Part shown: positions 11,501-23,348 of the stretch, piece by piece | How positions within the stretch are numbered: the stretch's first letter is position 1 | Layout: the number at the start of each line of letters is the position of its first letter | Source: Psococerastis gibbosa | Lineage: Eukaryota > Arthropoda > Insecta > Psocodea > Psocidae | Length of the DNA: 64,000 nt | NCBI GenBank assembly: GCA_963971405.1 | Contig: OZ020485.1 | Location: 49,473,469 to 49,537,468, forward strand | Direction of reading: 5' to 3' | Made by a program: the position numbers and the translations under genes | Notes under the pieces: model-generated | What the model saw: only the letters and a program-made list of their open reading frames with translations | What the model was told of the DNA's origin: nothing | Databases searched by the model: none

Positions 11501-14500
11501 AGGTCCGAATTGCCATGATGATCGCCAATCTTCGATAGAAGAGGCGTACAAAGAAGGGGAATACACTTGTTCTAGCAAGCCTACAAAGGCTAATTTTGAT
11601 TTAGAGGTTTGGGATTTTCAAACGCTATAGTAAAGTATTTCCCTTGTTTGACAATTGCCAGTAGTTAGCTGCGTAAACTCATGGTTAATACGTTTATGAC
11701 TATGTTAATAGCTGGCATTTTACCACAAAACTACTATGTATATTTTATTCGTTACGACCTGCTGGACATGTAGTGGGCCGTCAAGCCAGTCGGTGTCCTT
11801 GTTTTTTGTTAGTCCTAGTCTGGTCAATCTACTACAATCTTACATGCCATCTCAATACTCTATTGATTTTAACCTCAAACTAGCTTGGTAGTTGAACGCC
11901 GAAGTCCTTAACAAGTTCAATCCACCAGATCAAATGCTGTTCCAAACTGAGCAGTTGCGAGAGGAACATGGTGGGACATGATAACGCGCTGAGACTACCA
12001 GTCAGTTTATGTGCGCGTTGAGTTCTGGTCTCTTCCAAATTTGCTTTGCTATGTTCCCCCAGTGATTAGGAATCCACTATAATCAGGGGCCTAGCCTGTC
12101 AGTTAACTCCCCTTCTACCCGAGGTGAATCAGTCTACCCTTAGGGTGGCTCAAGTTAATAAACAGGATTGCTAAAACCAGGCGTTGGAAAACAAACAAAC
12201 AAAACCTTGTAAGTAAATTTAACCGTTTTTGTTTTACAGTTATCGAAGTGTCTTGCGGTGAATACGGTGATAATGTCAACAAACTAGTGACTGCTATCAG
12301 AAATGGCAAGAACGATATCCGGGAGGGCAAGCCGTTCCCACAGCCTGATGGGACACTAGCTATCAATAATGCTCCTTACAACTCTAAAGTTCTCAACACA
12401 CTGGCCAACGCTACTAATGATATTGCTAAAGCCCCACAAGGTTAGTAGGCATAGATATTGCATCTTTAGACAGTCACTGAGGCGCCCATTCCACATACGT
12501 CAATCGTCAATGAAAAATTGAAAAATGACGTCAAAATGACGTAAATTGACGTGGTAGCAGAATTTTTAGTATGTCTTTAATGTCTGTTAAAACGTCATTT
12601 TTCAATTTTTCATTGACGATTGATGTATGTCGAATAGGCGCCTTAGCACTTCCAGCTTGCATTCTTTGACTAATCGAAATCACTTGGAGGAGTGACAGGG
12701 GTCATCATTGTGTGGAGCCACTCCATTGTGTCGTGCGTATTCCATCTCCGCTGCACCGACCAATCCAAGATATCGGTCTCGTTATTTATCAGGTGATACC
12801 CGATGGAATAGGTTTAAAAAAATCATATAATATACTAGTATTTACGCGCTTTGTTGATAAAAAATTATGTCGTGACCTCACTTAGTACGTCATTGTGAAT
12901 TTACGGAATATGGCTGGCTTACAAAGTATGAGCCATTCCATTTCCCTTCAATTGACTGCACTTTCAACTTTGTGGATTGACTAACTGAGGACATTGGCGC
13001 TCGCATTTGAGAATATGACATTTTTTTCTGCGTTTTCCGAGTCTAATGCACCCGCCTCTTTGCAGCCATGTTTCTCCATACTGGCCTAAGTCTTTTTCAA
13101 GGTAATACCCAACAAAATAATGCTTCATATATTTGAACAAAAAGCCATAGGCTATGTTTCGACTTTGAAGCAGGGTACATTTCTTTTATTTAGAACGTTT
13201 AGTTAATCAAAATACTGTCATTGTGTAGGTATTAATTCTGTCCATTCATCAAGGTCAAATTTGAATGAGAGGAGCTAGTATTTTTTTTTTATTGACCATA
13301 TGAATAACTACTTGGAGACCTATATCATGTAACCTGATCAGACACTGTTGTCTAACAATCATGATAAAAAAATATTTTCGCCTAAAATAACCTACTAACA
13401 AGTGCCAATGGCCTTACCATGTTGAATCCATGAGAGCAGAGCATGTTTCAAACTACGGCAAACTTGGTAGTGTGCATAGCGTTGGCAGGGGAAAATGATG
13501 GGACATGATAACGCGCAATCAGTCTACGTGCGCTTCGAGTCCTGGTCACCTCCGATTTAATCGCCTGACTTTACCATGTTCCCCAAGTCGTTCGGAATCC
13601 ACTATCATCAGGAGGTCCACCCTGTCAGTCAACTCCCCTTCTCCCCGAGGAGAAAGCCCTTACGGTACCTCAAGTTAACAGACTCACTCTCCCCGCCAGG
13701 CCGGCAGGGTTGCTTAAAACAGAAATGCTAGCAGCAAGCGTTGGAAACAACAACAAACACCTACTAACAAGTAGTTTTTGCTGGTTCTTGCAGGCAATTC
13801 AGACGCCCTAGTAATCGCCGTCGACCTGACGTCTGCTGACAAGCCCGCCACTGACCTGCTGAATCCGTCCATCACCAAGAACGAGCGTTACCCCGTCTCG
13901 GAGTTTACCCAGTTTTGGATCGTGCTCTCTAGGACTTTGCTCTTCAGTAGGCGTGATTGGGTAAGATTAGAGCTCCATATAGAAAAGTATATTGGGACTC
14001 TCGCTTCCGCCAAGGATATTTTATGAATTTCTTGTGCCACCTGCCGCGTCTTCGGCCAATCAGAGCTTCAGCCAATTAACACGTCTTCTTTCGATCTGTC
14101 AGAGCACGTCTTGCAGCCACAACGGGTGTAAAATATTCTTCAGGATTTTTGCCCTTCTGTCATGGCATCCGGTAATGAGTTAATCCTAAACCTTTAAATC
14201 TGGTGAGGCTTGAGTCGAGTGAATCGGAAAAGTTAAATTATTTTTCTCTCTAAAAGAGGAGCTGCATGGTCCTGCCAGGTAGATAGTAATTCAAGTTACA
14301 TTGAAACACAACCGCTACAAGTATCCCACATGATTGATATGCATTCAAACGCAGGTCAAGAGCGTAGGACTAACGTACTATAAGAGACTTCCAAGAGACG
14401 TAAAACCAGTACCTCAGCTGAAGATATTTCGAAGACATTTAAAACCACATTTAATGAAATAGCGCCGACATACGATGAATTAGAAATTAACTGTATTGTA

Positions 14501-17500
14501 TTGTAATTCAAGTGATTAATCATTTAATTATTCAGTCGGCTTTCATCTGATTCTGTATGGTTCGTTTGGTTGTTGCAGACGCTCATGTACCTGCGTTTCT
14601 TTGCGCATATTTTAGTTGGATTTCTAATCGGCGCCCTGTACTATGACATCGGAAATGATGGTGCCAAAGTTCTCAGCAACCTCGGGTTCCTGTTTTTTAA
14701 CATGCTTTTCCTCATGTACACCTCCATGACTATTACTATTCTCTCTTGTAAGTATTGCAAAATTAAAACTAATATGTTGGGACAGGAAAATTGGACTTAA
14801 AGTACTGAGCCTACATAGCACAATTGTGGCAGTTCACGCAGCGCCACCGAAGACGTCGTCCGCAGTTTTCTACGAAACATTGGAAAGCTTGCTTTGAGAT
14901 CTACCGAATTCTCCTGATTAATTATCTTAATCCGGCTGTGAAAGCCTTTGAAATTATAGTCAAAGTGCTGTACCCTATTTGACCGATAAGAAAACGCTCA
15001 ATAAAGGAATCATGAAATAATTGGATTTGAAACCTCGATCTCTGGATTGCCAGGGGTAACGTGTTACCTATTCCATCTTCCTACCTTACCAGTTTCTGCT
15101 TAGGTATTATCAGGTGCGTTCAAGCCTAACTCTTCCCAATTTTCATTGTCATTATTTATAGATATTGTCAAGATGGTACTTAATGCTAAAAATGAATACC
15201 GTAACCAAAATTGGGGAAACGAAATTAAAACTACAATATAATGATAATTAAATATCACAGAAAATTCTGCTTTATTTTGGACGAGTGGCACAACTCTTCT
15301 TCGATTTACTATTATTAATTTAATCATTAAAGCATTGTAGTACTATAATTTACAGTAATTTACATTGGGAGCGAAAGAGATAGAAAATAGACAAGAATAA
15401 GAACAGGTTGAAAGGGACCACTAAAATTAGTTATTAATAATTTCATGAGAGTTGTTTGTTTTTATTTCATTTGTTATTTTCAGTTCCCTTGGAGATGCCA
15501 GTTTTGATAAAAGAAAATTTCAATAGATGGTACTCGTTACGGTCCTATTATCTGGCCATCACAGTCTCTGATATCCCGTTCCAGGTAATTACTTTTATTG
15601 AATTTTTTCTACAGTGTTCATAAACATATCTTACTTTGAATTTTAACAGTGGCATAATGAACAGCAGGAACATTTCTGCTTTATGACATCTCATTTATGG
15701 CTCTACAACGGTTATTTTCCCGCGAAGTTGTTTGAATTTTCACACCGGTAAGGTTTTTTCCTTGGTTGCCTCTTAATCCCGAAAGGCTGTTATGGGCCGT
15801 AATGCAGGTATCTTTTTTGTTTACAGTCGATATTTTGTATACTGTACGTGACAATAGTGTACTTCCTAACGTCGCAGCCCCATGACCTCTTCCGGTTCGC
15901 TATGTTCTTGGGTTCGTGTCTACTCATCTCGTTCGTAGCCCAGTCCGTCGGTCTGGTCGTAGGAGCAGCTATGAACGTGCAGGTAAGTTAATACCATAGA
16001 ATAAATATTTACTTAATACGCTTATAGAGCCTGTTAGGTAGGCATAGCTACTGCTTATTAAAGATGGAGGTGAGTGGATTATGCGGTCCAGACGAGAGAA
16101 TCATATAGGAGGGGGATCCTCCTGTCAAAGATATTTTCTGAATTTCTGATGTCTGCGCCTGCGTCTCGGACCAGTCAGAGATTCCGACAGTTGACAAACA
16201 CGCCTTCTTTTGGCCAATCCGACGCCTTGCAGCCATGACGGGACATTTTATTATTTCAAGGCGTGCTTGAGCGCTTACAAATAAGGAATAAAATAAAAAT
16301 AATAATGGAGAAGATAAGGCAGGTCGGTGGCAGAGCCTGTTTTAAACTTGGTAGTTTGCACAGCGTTGGCAGGGGAATATGGTGGGACATGATAGCGTGC
16401 TGAGACTATACTAACTAGTCTGAGTGCGTGTCGAGTCCTGGTCACTTCCGAATTAATCGTGTGACTTTATTATGTTCCCCAAGTGGTTCGGAATCCACTA
16501 TAAACAGGAGATCCACCCTGTCAGTCAACTCCCCGTGAATGAGTCTGCCCTTAGGGTGCCTCAAGTTAATAAACAGACTCACTCCCCCCGCCAGGCTGAC
16601 AGGGTTGCTTAAAGCAGAAATGAGGAGCAAACTTTCAAAACGTCACAAATCCATGAAAATTAAAAATTGATTTTATCATCGATTTTCCATCTTGAAGATG
16701 AGTTGAATCAGGATTGCTAATCAAAACAAAAATTTAACCCAGTCTTTTGAAGGGTTAAAATCTTATATTCCCATTATGATAAAGCCAAAATAATTATGTT
16801 TTTCGTCTTTCCTGAACATTTTACGAAAATGGATTTGTGCCGTTTTGAAAGTTTGCTCCTCAAATGCTGAAAGCAGGCGTTGGAAAACAAACAAATAAAA
16901 AATAGATGGCCAGAAATGCGAAAAATATCCTCATGGAATCAAACTGCCCATCTGAGTGTAATACGACTCAGTTTGTTTCGAAGTGAGTGGTGATCCTCGT
17001 AGCAGTGTTTTATTTTTAGTGTTGCGTATTATTTCCATATTTTGTGTTGAACAGAACCATTTTCCCCCTATGATTTTGCGCAAGTGTGGATGAGAACCTT
17101 TCACGGTGTAGGTTTTGTCAGTGGCGTTCAGTTCAGGAGGGGGTTGGGAAGCTTAGTTCTCCTTTTTAAGTTGCAATTTTAGTTTTCTTATGACTAATAC
17201 TCTTTATACCGTTTCTTATGTCGAAATTAGTCATTACACTGGGAAATAGAGATAAGAAGATGAAAAAAAGATTGCTTTCTAAAAAGACTTCGAGAATATC
17301 GTGTTTAAAAAGAGAAGAAAAGGGGAGGCGGTCAAAGATTTTTTCATTAAAATATAGATACTTAATGTAAGTCTCATCATATTTCAGAACGGAGTTTTCC
17401 TGGCGCCAGTAATGTCAGTTCCATTCCTGCTGTTCTCTGGTTTCTTCGTGTCCTTCGACTCGATACCCATATACCTTCGCTGGATCACGTACCTGTCGTA

Positions 17501-18236
17501 CATCCGCTACGGATTCGAAGGCACCGCTCTAGCCACCTACGGATTCGACAGACCTAAACTGCAATGCCACCAGGTAATTGTTCTAACCAAGTCTTCTGCC
17601 ATAGTACCGCGGTATTAAAAGACAATAGTCATAATAAGGCTGCAGGTACTCGCACCTTCTTTGACCTGTCTGAAATCGTAGAGTAGACTACAGCCGGCGG
17701 CGGAGATTCATTCCGGCCACTTTCACGCTTGGACCATCTCGGCCAGACTTTGATTCAACTCTTTCTTCTCCACTTTCTTTGGTATTTTTTTTTAAATTGG
17801 GGCCCGCCTAGTAATCCTAATCTGGTGAAATAAAGTCATTCCTATTGTAATTTTTCACAAAAACCGAAAAAAAAAACGGCTGGCACTACCAGACTACGAT
17901 AGGACGGCACTTGGAACACTTATAAAAATCGAATAAACTTGGTGTTCCGCGTATGTATGTTTTCGAATAAACAAAGTGTTCCAAGTGCCATCCTATCGTG
18001 GTCGGATAGTACGAGTGGTCTGACTCACCCTTTGTAAAGGTAGAACCAAGAACTGTAACCTAACCTTATGTCTCCAGGTGTACTGCTACTTCCGCGAGCC
18101 GAAATACACACTGGAAGAACTCGACATGGTCAACTCGGATTTCACGCTAGACATCGTAGCTCTCATTGCCATATTCTTCATTCTCCGTGTTGCCGCGTTT
18201 ATCTTCCTCAGGTGGAAGCTCCACTCTACCAGATAA
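8544..18236 (+). CDS. ABCG1: ABCG1/ABCG4-type half ABC transporter, 3' ten exons (partial)
   Basis: Half-size ABC transporter of subfamily G (white family), which works as a dimer in membranes; ABCG1/4 relatives export sterols and other lipids. Exons, all GT-AG with matching phases: 8544-8736, 9878-10023, 10874-11112, 12240-12440, 13794-13960, 14579-14747, 15484-15584, 15827-15982, 17388-17573, 18078-18236 (TAA at 18234). Together they give 571 residues plus stop. Exon 1 starts inside the nucleotide-binding domain ([11 protein letters not shown]-loop YIMQDN). Exon 2 has the signature [13 protein letters not shown] and Walker B IMFFDEPT; exon 3 has the D-loop GLDS and H-loop CTIHQPS. Exons 5-10 encode the membrane domain, including the conserved [11 protein letters not shown] and the short C-terminus WKLHSTR. 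Walker A must be on an upstream exon that I could not find here. ABCG1 versus ABCG4 cannot be settled; subfamily G is very sure. Confidence 0.93.
9403..9620. repeat. 48-bp minisatellite, about 4.5 copies
   Basis: ACAACTTAGTGTTGCGGTGG-type units start at 9405, 9453, 9501, 9549 and 9597, exactly 48 bp apart, with a few substitutions per unit. It lies in ABCG intron 1. Confidence 0.92.
11165..11480 (+). pseudogene. Non-LTR retrotransposon C-terminal fragment
   Basis: [31 protein letters not shown] and EGNRQKKN match the usual C-terminal tail of RTE-like reverse transcriptase ORFs. A sister fragment lies at 63190-63305. It is in ABCG intron 3 and not part of that gene. Confidence 0.75.
11930..12195 (+). 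repeat. Dispersed repeat family B, copy 1 (ABCG intron 3)
   Basis: Blocks GGTGGGACATGATAACGCGC, GGAATCCACTAT, CAGTTAACTCCCCTTCT and GGCGTTGGAAAACAAACAAA are shared with 13440-13760 and 16330-16895. Confidence 0.8.
12477..12646. mobile_element. Foldback element, CTNAGGCG family
   Basis: Starts CTGAGGCGCCCATTCCACAT and ends in GGCGCCTTAG. The arms are inverted repeats of about 50 bp (CGTCAATGAAAAATTG and its complement). The internal module TTGACGTGGTAGCAGA lies at about 12546. There is no ORF. It lies in ABCG intron 4. Confidence 0.8.
13440..13765 (+). repeat. Dispersed repeat family B, copy 2 (ABCG intron 4)
   Basis: Same block order as copy 1, with the extra segment ACTCACTCTCCCCGCCAGGC. 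It ends close to the next exon's acceptor. Confidence 0.8.
14364..14515 (+). pseudogene. Non-LTR C-terminal fragment with microsatellite tail
   Basis: The reading [20 protein letters not shown] ends TAG at 14460; this is a common C-terminal block of Jockey/CR1 ORFs. It is followed by TGTATTGTATTGTAA, a tail like a 3' end. It lies in ABCG intron 5. Confidence 0.65.
16330..16895 (+). repeat. Dispersed repeat family B, copy 3, split by a MITE
   Basis: Matches copy 2 up to GCTTAAAGCAGAAA, is interrupted by the 16621-16862 MITE, and resumes with ATGCTGAAAGCAGGCGTTGG. Confidence 0.82.
16621..16862. mobile_element. MITE with 22-bp perfect TIR in ABCG intron 8
   Basis: Both ends read TGAGGAGCAAACTTTCAAAA inward, with similarity extending to about 34 bp with one mismatch. 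It is flanked by AA on each side, consistent with a 2-bp duplication. It interrupts a copy of a dispersed repeat (16330-16895), whose uninterrupted form at 13440-13760 shows the empty site (CAGAAATGCT). Confidence 0.85.
17882..18012. mobile_element. Short foldback element in ABCG intron 9
   Basis: Arms of about 28 bp (17894-17920 and 17975-18003) share GGCACTTGGAACACT and its complement with two mismatches. The loop is about 55 nt. It is non-coding. Confidence 0.65.
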
Positions 18237-18560
18237 ACACATTCTCTAGCCTGGTAGGTTACGCTGGCAACACTGTAGTTAGATTTTAAGAACAAATCGG
18301 AGCACCCCCACTACGGGTTTTTTTTTGCAAAGCCGATTTTTACACGAATTAACGATTGTTTAGCCGTTAAAAATATCCAATAAATTAGCAGAAATGCAAA
18401 AAATGAAATCTGACGGATTAAACATGTTGGGTGGCAGAATCGTTGGTAAAGTCTCGGTGAGGAGTACTGGCTGGCACCGCCTTCTAACAATGTGTGGCGG
18501 TGCCGTGCACTATCTCTTACTGAGGCTTTCCCTAAATTAAAAAACTCACCAAATATATAG
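18237..18560 (+). other. Probable ABCG 3' UTR region
   Basis: Follows directly on the ABCG stop codon. An AATAAA hexamer lies at about 18379, a plausible cleavage signal. No coding similarity is seen. The exact 3' end is not visible without transcript data. Confidence 0.35.
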
Positions 18561-19428
18561 CTGAGGATCAATTAATTAATTTCAATTTCCCGCGTATTTT
18601 CACTCTTTTGTTTGAAAAAAATGAATCAATTGGGGTTTATTTAATCCTATTTCCGGTGTGACGTTAATCTATAACGTTCTAGTAGGGCTGCTGCAGAGGT
18701 TTCCGAAGAGGCATTGACTAGGAACAGCTTCTGCTACTGGCCACTCCGGAATAAATGTGAATAATGCAATGGTTCAGAGCAAACCTAGTATCAAGTATTT
18801 CACCCTAGGGCAGCCGTACTATTACTAATAATAATGAATTATGACTTAGTTTTACTTTTTTCTTTATTTCAGATAGCTATCCAATATTCCGGCCATCATT
18901 CCTACTCTCAGCTCGGATGATAAATTTCCATGACTCAAGGAACACCGTGCATTAAATCACCAAATATTCAAATAATTGCTCAAAATATTATACAGCGGCG
19001 CTCCGAAATCTAAAATGGTGCCGTTCTGCTTTCGTTATAGTAATGTGTCGTGTTTATTGTTTGTTATTTAAAACTAGGTTCTATTCAGGTGCAGGAATTG
19101 TAACGTTTCTACAATATTATATTATTTTTATTTATATTAAAATTGTTCTTTTTTCCCGCCCCGTCACTCATGTCGATTTCCATCAGCTCTGAGCAAATGC
19201 TCTGAAAGTTTTTTTTTGCGGCAATCTCAACTCGGACGTTCACGGCTATCGAGACCACTGACTCGTACACCAACTTGGTACGTTAAACACCTTTTGATAG
19301 AAAGTTTTTTTGAGATATGGTAACCCTTTGGTTTCCTATTCCAGTCCAGCCTATACCTCCATTTCCTCGCCTTGTTCCAGAAATACCGCCATTTTGCTAG
19401 AGACGTTTCCTCTTTCGTGAACCACACA
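18561..19428. other. Intergenic between ABCG and downstream elements
   Basis: AT-rich. A piece at 19320-19420 (CCTATACCTCCATTTCCTCG) recurs diverged near 21880. No gene seen. Confidence 0.5.
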
Positions 19429-19631
19429 CTGAGGCGGCTATTCCACCAACTAATTTGCTTCACTAATCGTGGTAGCAGACATCATTAATAAGTCTCTACC
19501 ATATTATAACTTTATTTATAATAGATAAGTTAAGTATCTACATAATAGTCTCCTTAAAACAAAACAATCAAAAAATCTCAAAACACAAGTGAATTAGTGA
19601 AGCAAATTGACCGGTGGAATAGCCGCCTAAG
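19429..19631. mobile_element. Foldback element, CTNAGGCG family
   Basis: Starts CTGAGGCGGCTATTCCACC and ends GCCGCCTAAG. The arms (TTTGCTTCACTAAT and its complement) are about 38 bp. It has the internal module GTGGTAGCAGACATCATTAA. It is non-coding. Confidence 0.8.
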
Positions 19632-19637
19632 CAGTAT

Positions 19638-19806
19638 TTGAGTTCTATATAGCAAAGATGGGACATTCGCTACCTGCCAAAAATATACTTTTGAATTTCT
19701 GAGGCTACGTCTCCTGTGATCAACCACTGAAAAAACGTAGCAGGTGGCCTCAGGAATCAAAAATAATTTAGGCACGCTCAAATGTCCTATCTCCTATATA
19801 GAACTC
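19638..19806. mobile_element. Small inverted-repeat element next to the foldback, with direct repeat
   Basis: Inverted ends GAGTTCTATATAG (19640) / CTATATAGAACTC (19794). CTAAGCAGTAT is repeated at 19627 and 19806, which looks like a 9-11 bp target duplication that includes the terminal CTAAG of the adjacent foldback. It is non-coding. Confidence 0.6.
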
Positions 19807-19957
19807 TAAGCAGTATCAATATTTCTATAGTAACTCGATATTGGTTGATTGGTTCCCGTTGAAATTCAAAATTGAAAATCGGCCTCATTTTGTGGACCAC
19901 ACTCTTTGTGCATTTCTTTCTCTCATGGTGTACTACATTTCTTCTAACTTAAACTTA

Positions 19958-20870
19958 CTAGCCAACGCCCACCCTTGGCATTTCTGCCATCAGGCGCCGC
20001 GCTGACCAGTATAGATGTGCCGTGTGTTCATCTCCGGTAAGTCGATCGTTTCTTTCATCATCAAGCATCGGGCAGTCCTTGAGGTGGCTGGCGGCCATAG
20101 GGGTACTCCCGCACAGGACGCAGTCGGGGGACCTCAATATTCCAATTCGGTGGAGGTGGGATGCCAAAAGATCGTGCCCGGTTATTGTTCTGAAGACTGC
20201 TACTGAAGTGGGCCGTGGTAGGTTCTTCTTTACGGGTTTGTTTAACAGTGTGCTCTATTGTTTTCCACTTGAGGCTAGTCGCAGTCTGTCCTGGTTTGTC
20301 CTCCGTACTGATATGTCTATGAGGTTTTTCACAGCCGTGAGGGGTGTTGCTTTGCTGGGCTGAGGTAGTTTTGTGCCCATCTTTGCCAAGAAGTCCGCCT
20401 TTTCATTTCCAAGTATGTCGACGTGACTCGGAATCCACTGCATCACCAACTCCCGACCTTGCTCTATGAGTTGGCTCAGTAGCTGCCTGCATTTTAATGT
20501 GGAAGTACACTCTGTGTAGCTGTTTTTTGTGAGTGCTATGATAGCTGCTTGTGAGTCAACTAGCAGTACTGCCTTTCTGCAATCTGGGAACTGCAGTAAC
20601 TTCTGGGCTGCGTTTTCAACGGCGGCTATCTCTCCGCCGAAGTTGCTTAGTGGGGATCCTACTGCGCTGTAACCCTCGAAGAGGCGGCTGTAGTAACCAG
20701 CTCCAGTTCTTCCGTCGCCCGGTATGCATGAGCCATCTGTGTAGATGTGAAGCCATTCTCTCTCTGGATAGCACCGGTGCACTGTCTCATATGCTGCTTT
20801 TCTAAGATGGTCCGGGAGCGACTGTTTTTTATATTCTAACTTAAACTGCAGCATCATTCCCAAGAACTTT
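19958..20870 (-). pseudogene. Non-LTR retrotransposon RNase H and zinc-finger C-terminus, truncated
   Basis: RNase H with the DEDD set: IYTDGSCIPG, GGEIAAVENA, LLVDSQAAI and GNEKADFLAK. Further on come FRTITGHDLLASHLHRIGI and a C-terminal finger CVLCG...HLKDC, then TAG at 19960-19958. The frame is continuous from 20863 to 19958 except for a nonsense TAG at 20257-20255. The RT domain is missing upstream, so this is a 5'-truncated copy, typical of I/R1/Jockey-type elements with RNase H. Confidence 0.9.
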
Positions 20871-21057
20871 TTTCTTTTTTAAATTGGCGGCTTCTTTTTG
20901 TATAAGATACTTTGCAATAAATCAGTAATACAGGCTGAATAATGATGGTGCCTGTTTTTTTTCTTCCAAATCGCAACTCCAACATGGTGGCCGCCTTATT
21001 AAGCACCAAAAAGAATAGAAAAAGAGAAACCTCTCAGTAAAAGTAGGGAAAAGTAGG

Positions 21058-21116
21058 GCCATGGCCTCGGTGGCGGCTTGGCTGCCCTTTACGCGAGCCG
21101 CCACCGAGGCCATGGC
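21058..21116. repeat. Perfect 21-bp hairpin
   Basis: GCCATGGCCTCGGTGGCGGCT at 21058-21078 (21 bases, described here as one arm) is repeated inverted at 21096-21116 with a 17-nt loop. It is GC-rich within AT-rich surroundings. Confidence 0.9.
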
Positions 21117-21589
21117 TCGGGGGGCTATGGTGCTCTGTGCCTCACGATCTTCTTACAGAGCCCACACTGGCCCAGTTCCACGCACGGCCCCCGGTGCCCA
21201 TTGTCTTCAAGCAACTGAGTCAACCGAACTGCAGCGTCCCAGAGTCTACTATCTCAACGCATCATCGCATCATACATTATATATACAGTATATATAACAA
21301 GCAACAGATCTCACCCCCCCACTAAGACTGCAAAATCTGAAGAAAAAACAATTAAAATTAATTACAAATAATAAAAAAGGTCATCATGATACCTCCATTT
21401 AATCATATAAAATTAATAACACTGCATTCCCCAGAAAATTCCCAAACCGGTACACAAGGGTTCCGTCCGAATATTCCGCAATTAAGGAAACGAGAGCGCC
21501 TGCGCACCGATCCATACCTCCACCAGCCTGTCTGTCAGTTGCTACGGTACTTCCGCGATACAACCTTAGAACTAGAAGCGTACACGTCT

Positions 21590-21760
21590 GTGTACTTAGT
21601 GCCACTGAAGACGTCGACCGCAGTTGTTGACGAAACGTTTGGAAGACTTCTTTCCAATCGACCACGGCCTATTAGCCCGGATCCTTCTGTCCCCTTTTTA
21701 GACTCCGGCCGTGAAAGCCTTCGTTATTATATTCGACAATTAGTTCCGGCTCTGTATTTT
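21590..21760. repeat. Dispersed repeat family E (two copies)
   Basis: AAGACGTCGACCGCAGTTG and GGCCGTGAAAGCCTT match 14840-14955 (AAGACGTCGTCCGCAGTTTT, GGCTGTGAAAGCCTTTG). Function is unknown. Confidence 0.6.
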
Positions 21761-22360
21761 CCGCCATTTTGCTGGATCCGTTTCTTCTTCCGCAAATAGC
21801 AGATGAAAAATGAACAGTATCAGCAACTTTCTTTAGGAATTTTATCTTATTCGAGAGAGGGCAACGCAGATTCCGGTTCTGGTTCCCTCTGTACCTCCAT
21901 TTTCTCCACCTTTTCCTCTACTAACATCATTTTCCTGAAAACATTTCCTTTTCCGCGAACCATCGTCGAGCACTGAGCAATATCCACAGCATTTGTTTCC
22001 GGTTGGCTTTCTTTTTTCATTTGAGAAAATGATCTTGCCTTCAATGATCGGCGTTTTTCACCTGGAATTTTCAATAGGGTCATAATTTAATACGATAATA
22101 ACCTATAAAGCTCGATATACTGTATATGTTGTGCTGACAGTTGCCCTAAATATCACAAGAATGGTTTACCCGGAAAAAATCCGAAGTGGAACTGTTACCA
22201 GCAGAAGTGTTGAATAATCAGAAGCGGAGACACAGGAGGGAGTAGAGGCGGCTCACTTATCATCACACCCGGGCAGCTGCAGCTGATTATTGACGTGAAT
22301 GATGGTGACTGCACAAGGTTTTTAATAAAAATAAAAAACAGTCCAAAAGTTATGGCTAAC

Positions 22361-22600
22361 TTAAGGCACGGTGCATACGGACGATTCAAACGCCAGTGAT
22401 TCGCTGAGAAATTTGCCATGGGAGAAAATGGTTCCCTGAGTCTCCTGCAGCATATCTTTTGTCGCTGATTTGTCGCATCTGCAGGGTTTTCCCCTCGACA
22501 AACCAGCGATCTAGAAATCTTCTGAAGTGCACTCAGAAATACTCTTTTTTTAGCACAAAGTGAATAGCTGGCTTTTAAATCGTCCGCGTGCACTGTATCT
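22361..22600. mobile_element. MITE with TIR around ACGGACGATT
   Basis: The left end TAAGGCACGGTGCATACGGA mirrors the right end, whose complement reads TAAGATACAGTGCACGCGGA; similarity runs over about 35 bp. A related partial copy at 46920-47080 shares TACACACGGACGA, CTGAGAAATTTG and GGTTTTCCCTCGAC. It is non-coding. Confidence 0.65.
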
Positions 22601-23348
22601 TATATATATATATCATATATATCAGTTATTCTGCAACTTCCACCGCAATTACCTGGCGTATAGTCATCTGTTTCTTTTTTCTCGGCCGGTTCTGAGCCTA
22701 TTCTCAGCAACCGCAATTGATTGTTAATCATAACCACAAAGTCTGAATCGCAAACAAAATGATCTTGATTTTCTGAAATAAAAAAAGGTAGGGTGCCTTA
22801 GTTTTTACATCCGCTGATCCATCACGAACAACAAAGGGTATCTTAACAAGTCGAGAGCCATGAAAGCGCAAACGCCGTTCCGCCGACCATTTACTTCCTG
22901 TGATATTTGACAATTTGTGTTCGCCCTAGCATGAATTTTTCAGATGGTATGTGTTCAAAAGATATGTAATAAAAACAACGCTAAAACACCCTATGTCCGA
23001 GGCCGCGAGTACGTTGCGGCGTTCAGGTGTATGCATATGGCTTCTCATATTCAGCGTGGCTATCGTGGAGTTAGACATCGATCCTTCCCTCGATATTGCA
23101 TTTCAATAGCAACGCCATCGAGATCGAGAGTTAAGGAGTTCAGTTCTCATAGCAGCAAATTGTACAAAATTCAGGTAAAAGCCCCTAACTCCATTTCCTC
23201 TTTTAAAAAAATCATGTAATATATTGTAGACAATTTCTAAATGACTAAGAAACTATTTCCCCACATCACGCATCCTCTCAAATCTGAAAACCTTGATGCA
23301 TTAAAACAATAACGTATTTCTCGTTTCCTGATTAATTAAGTTTTTTTG
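22601..23348. other. Intergenic, downstream of SNAPC1
   Basis: A TATA-dinucleotide run at 22602-22622. A plus-strand ORF at 22944-23219 ends at a donor-like CAGGTAAAAG, but its peptide is unrecognised and basic; not called as a gene. Confidence 0.45.

Larger units (their letters stand above)
20871..22360. other. Intergenic repeats
   Basis: Contains the 21058 hairpin and repeat E. The ORFs here are not supported by homology. Confidence 0.5.

Noticed and set aside
11180..11578. 132-residue minus-strand ORF in ABCG intron
   Set aside because: Antisense of a non-LTR C-terminal fragment.
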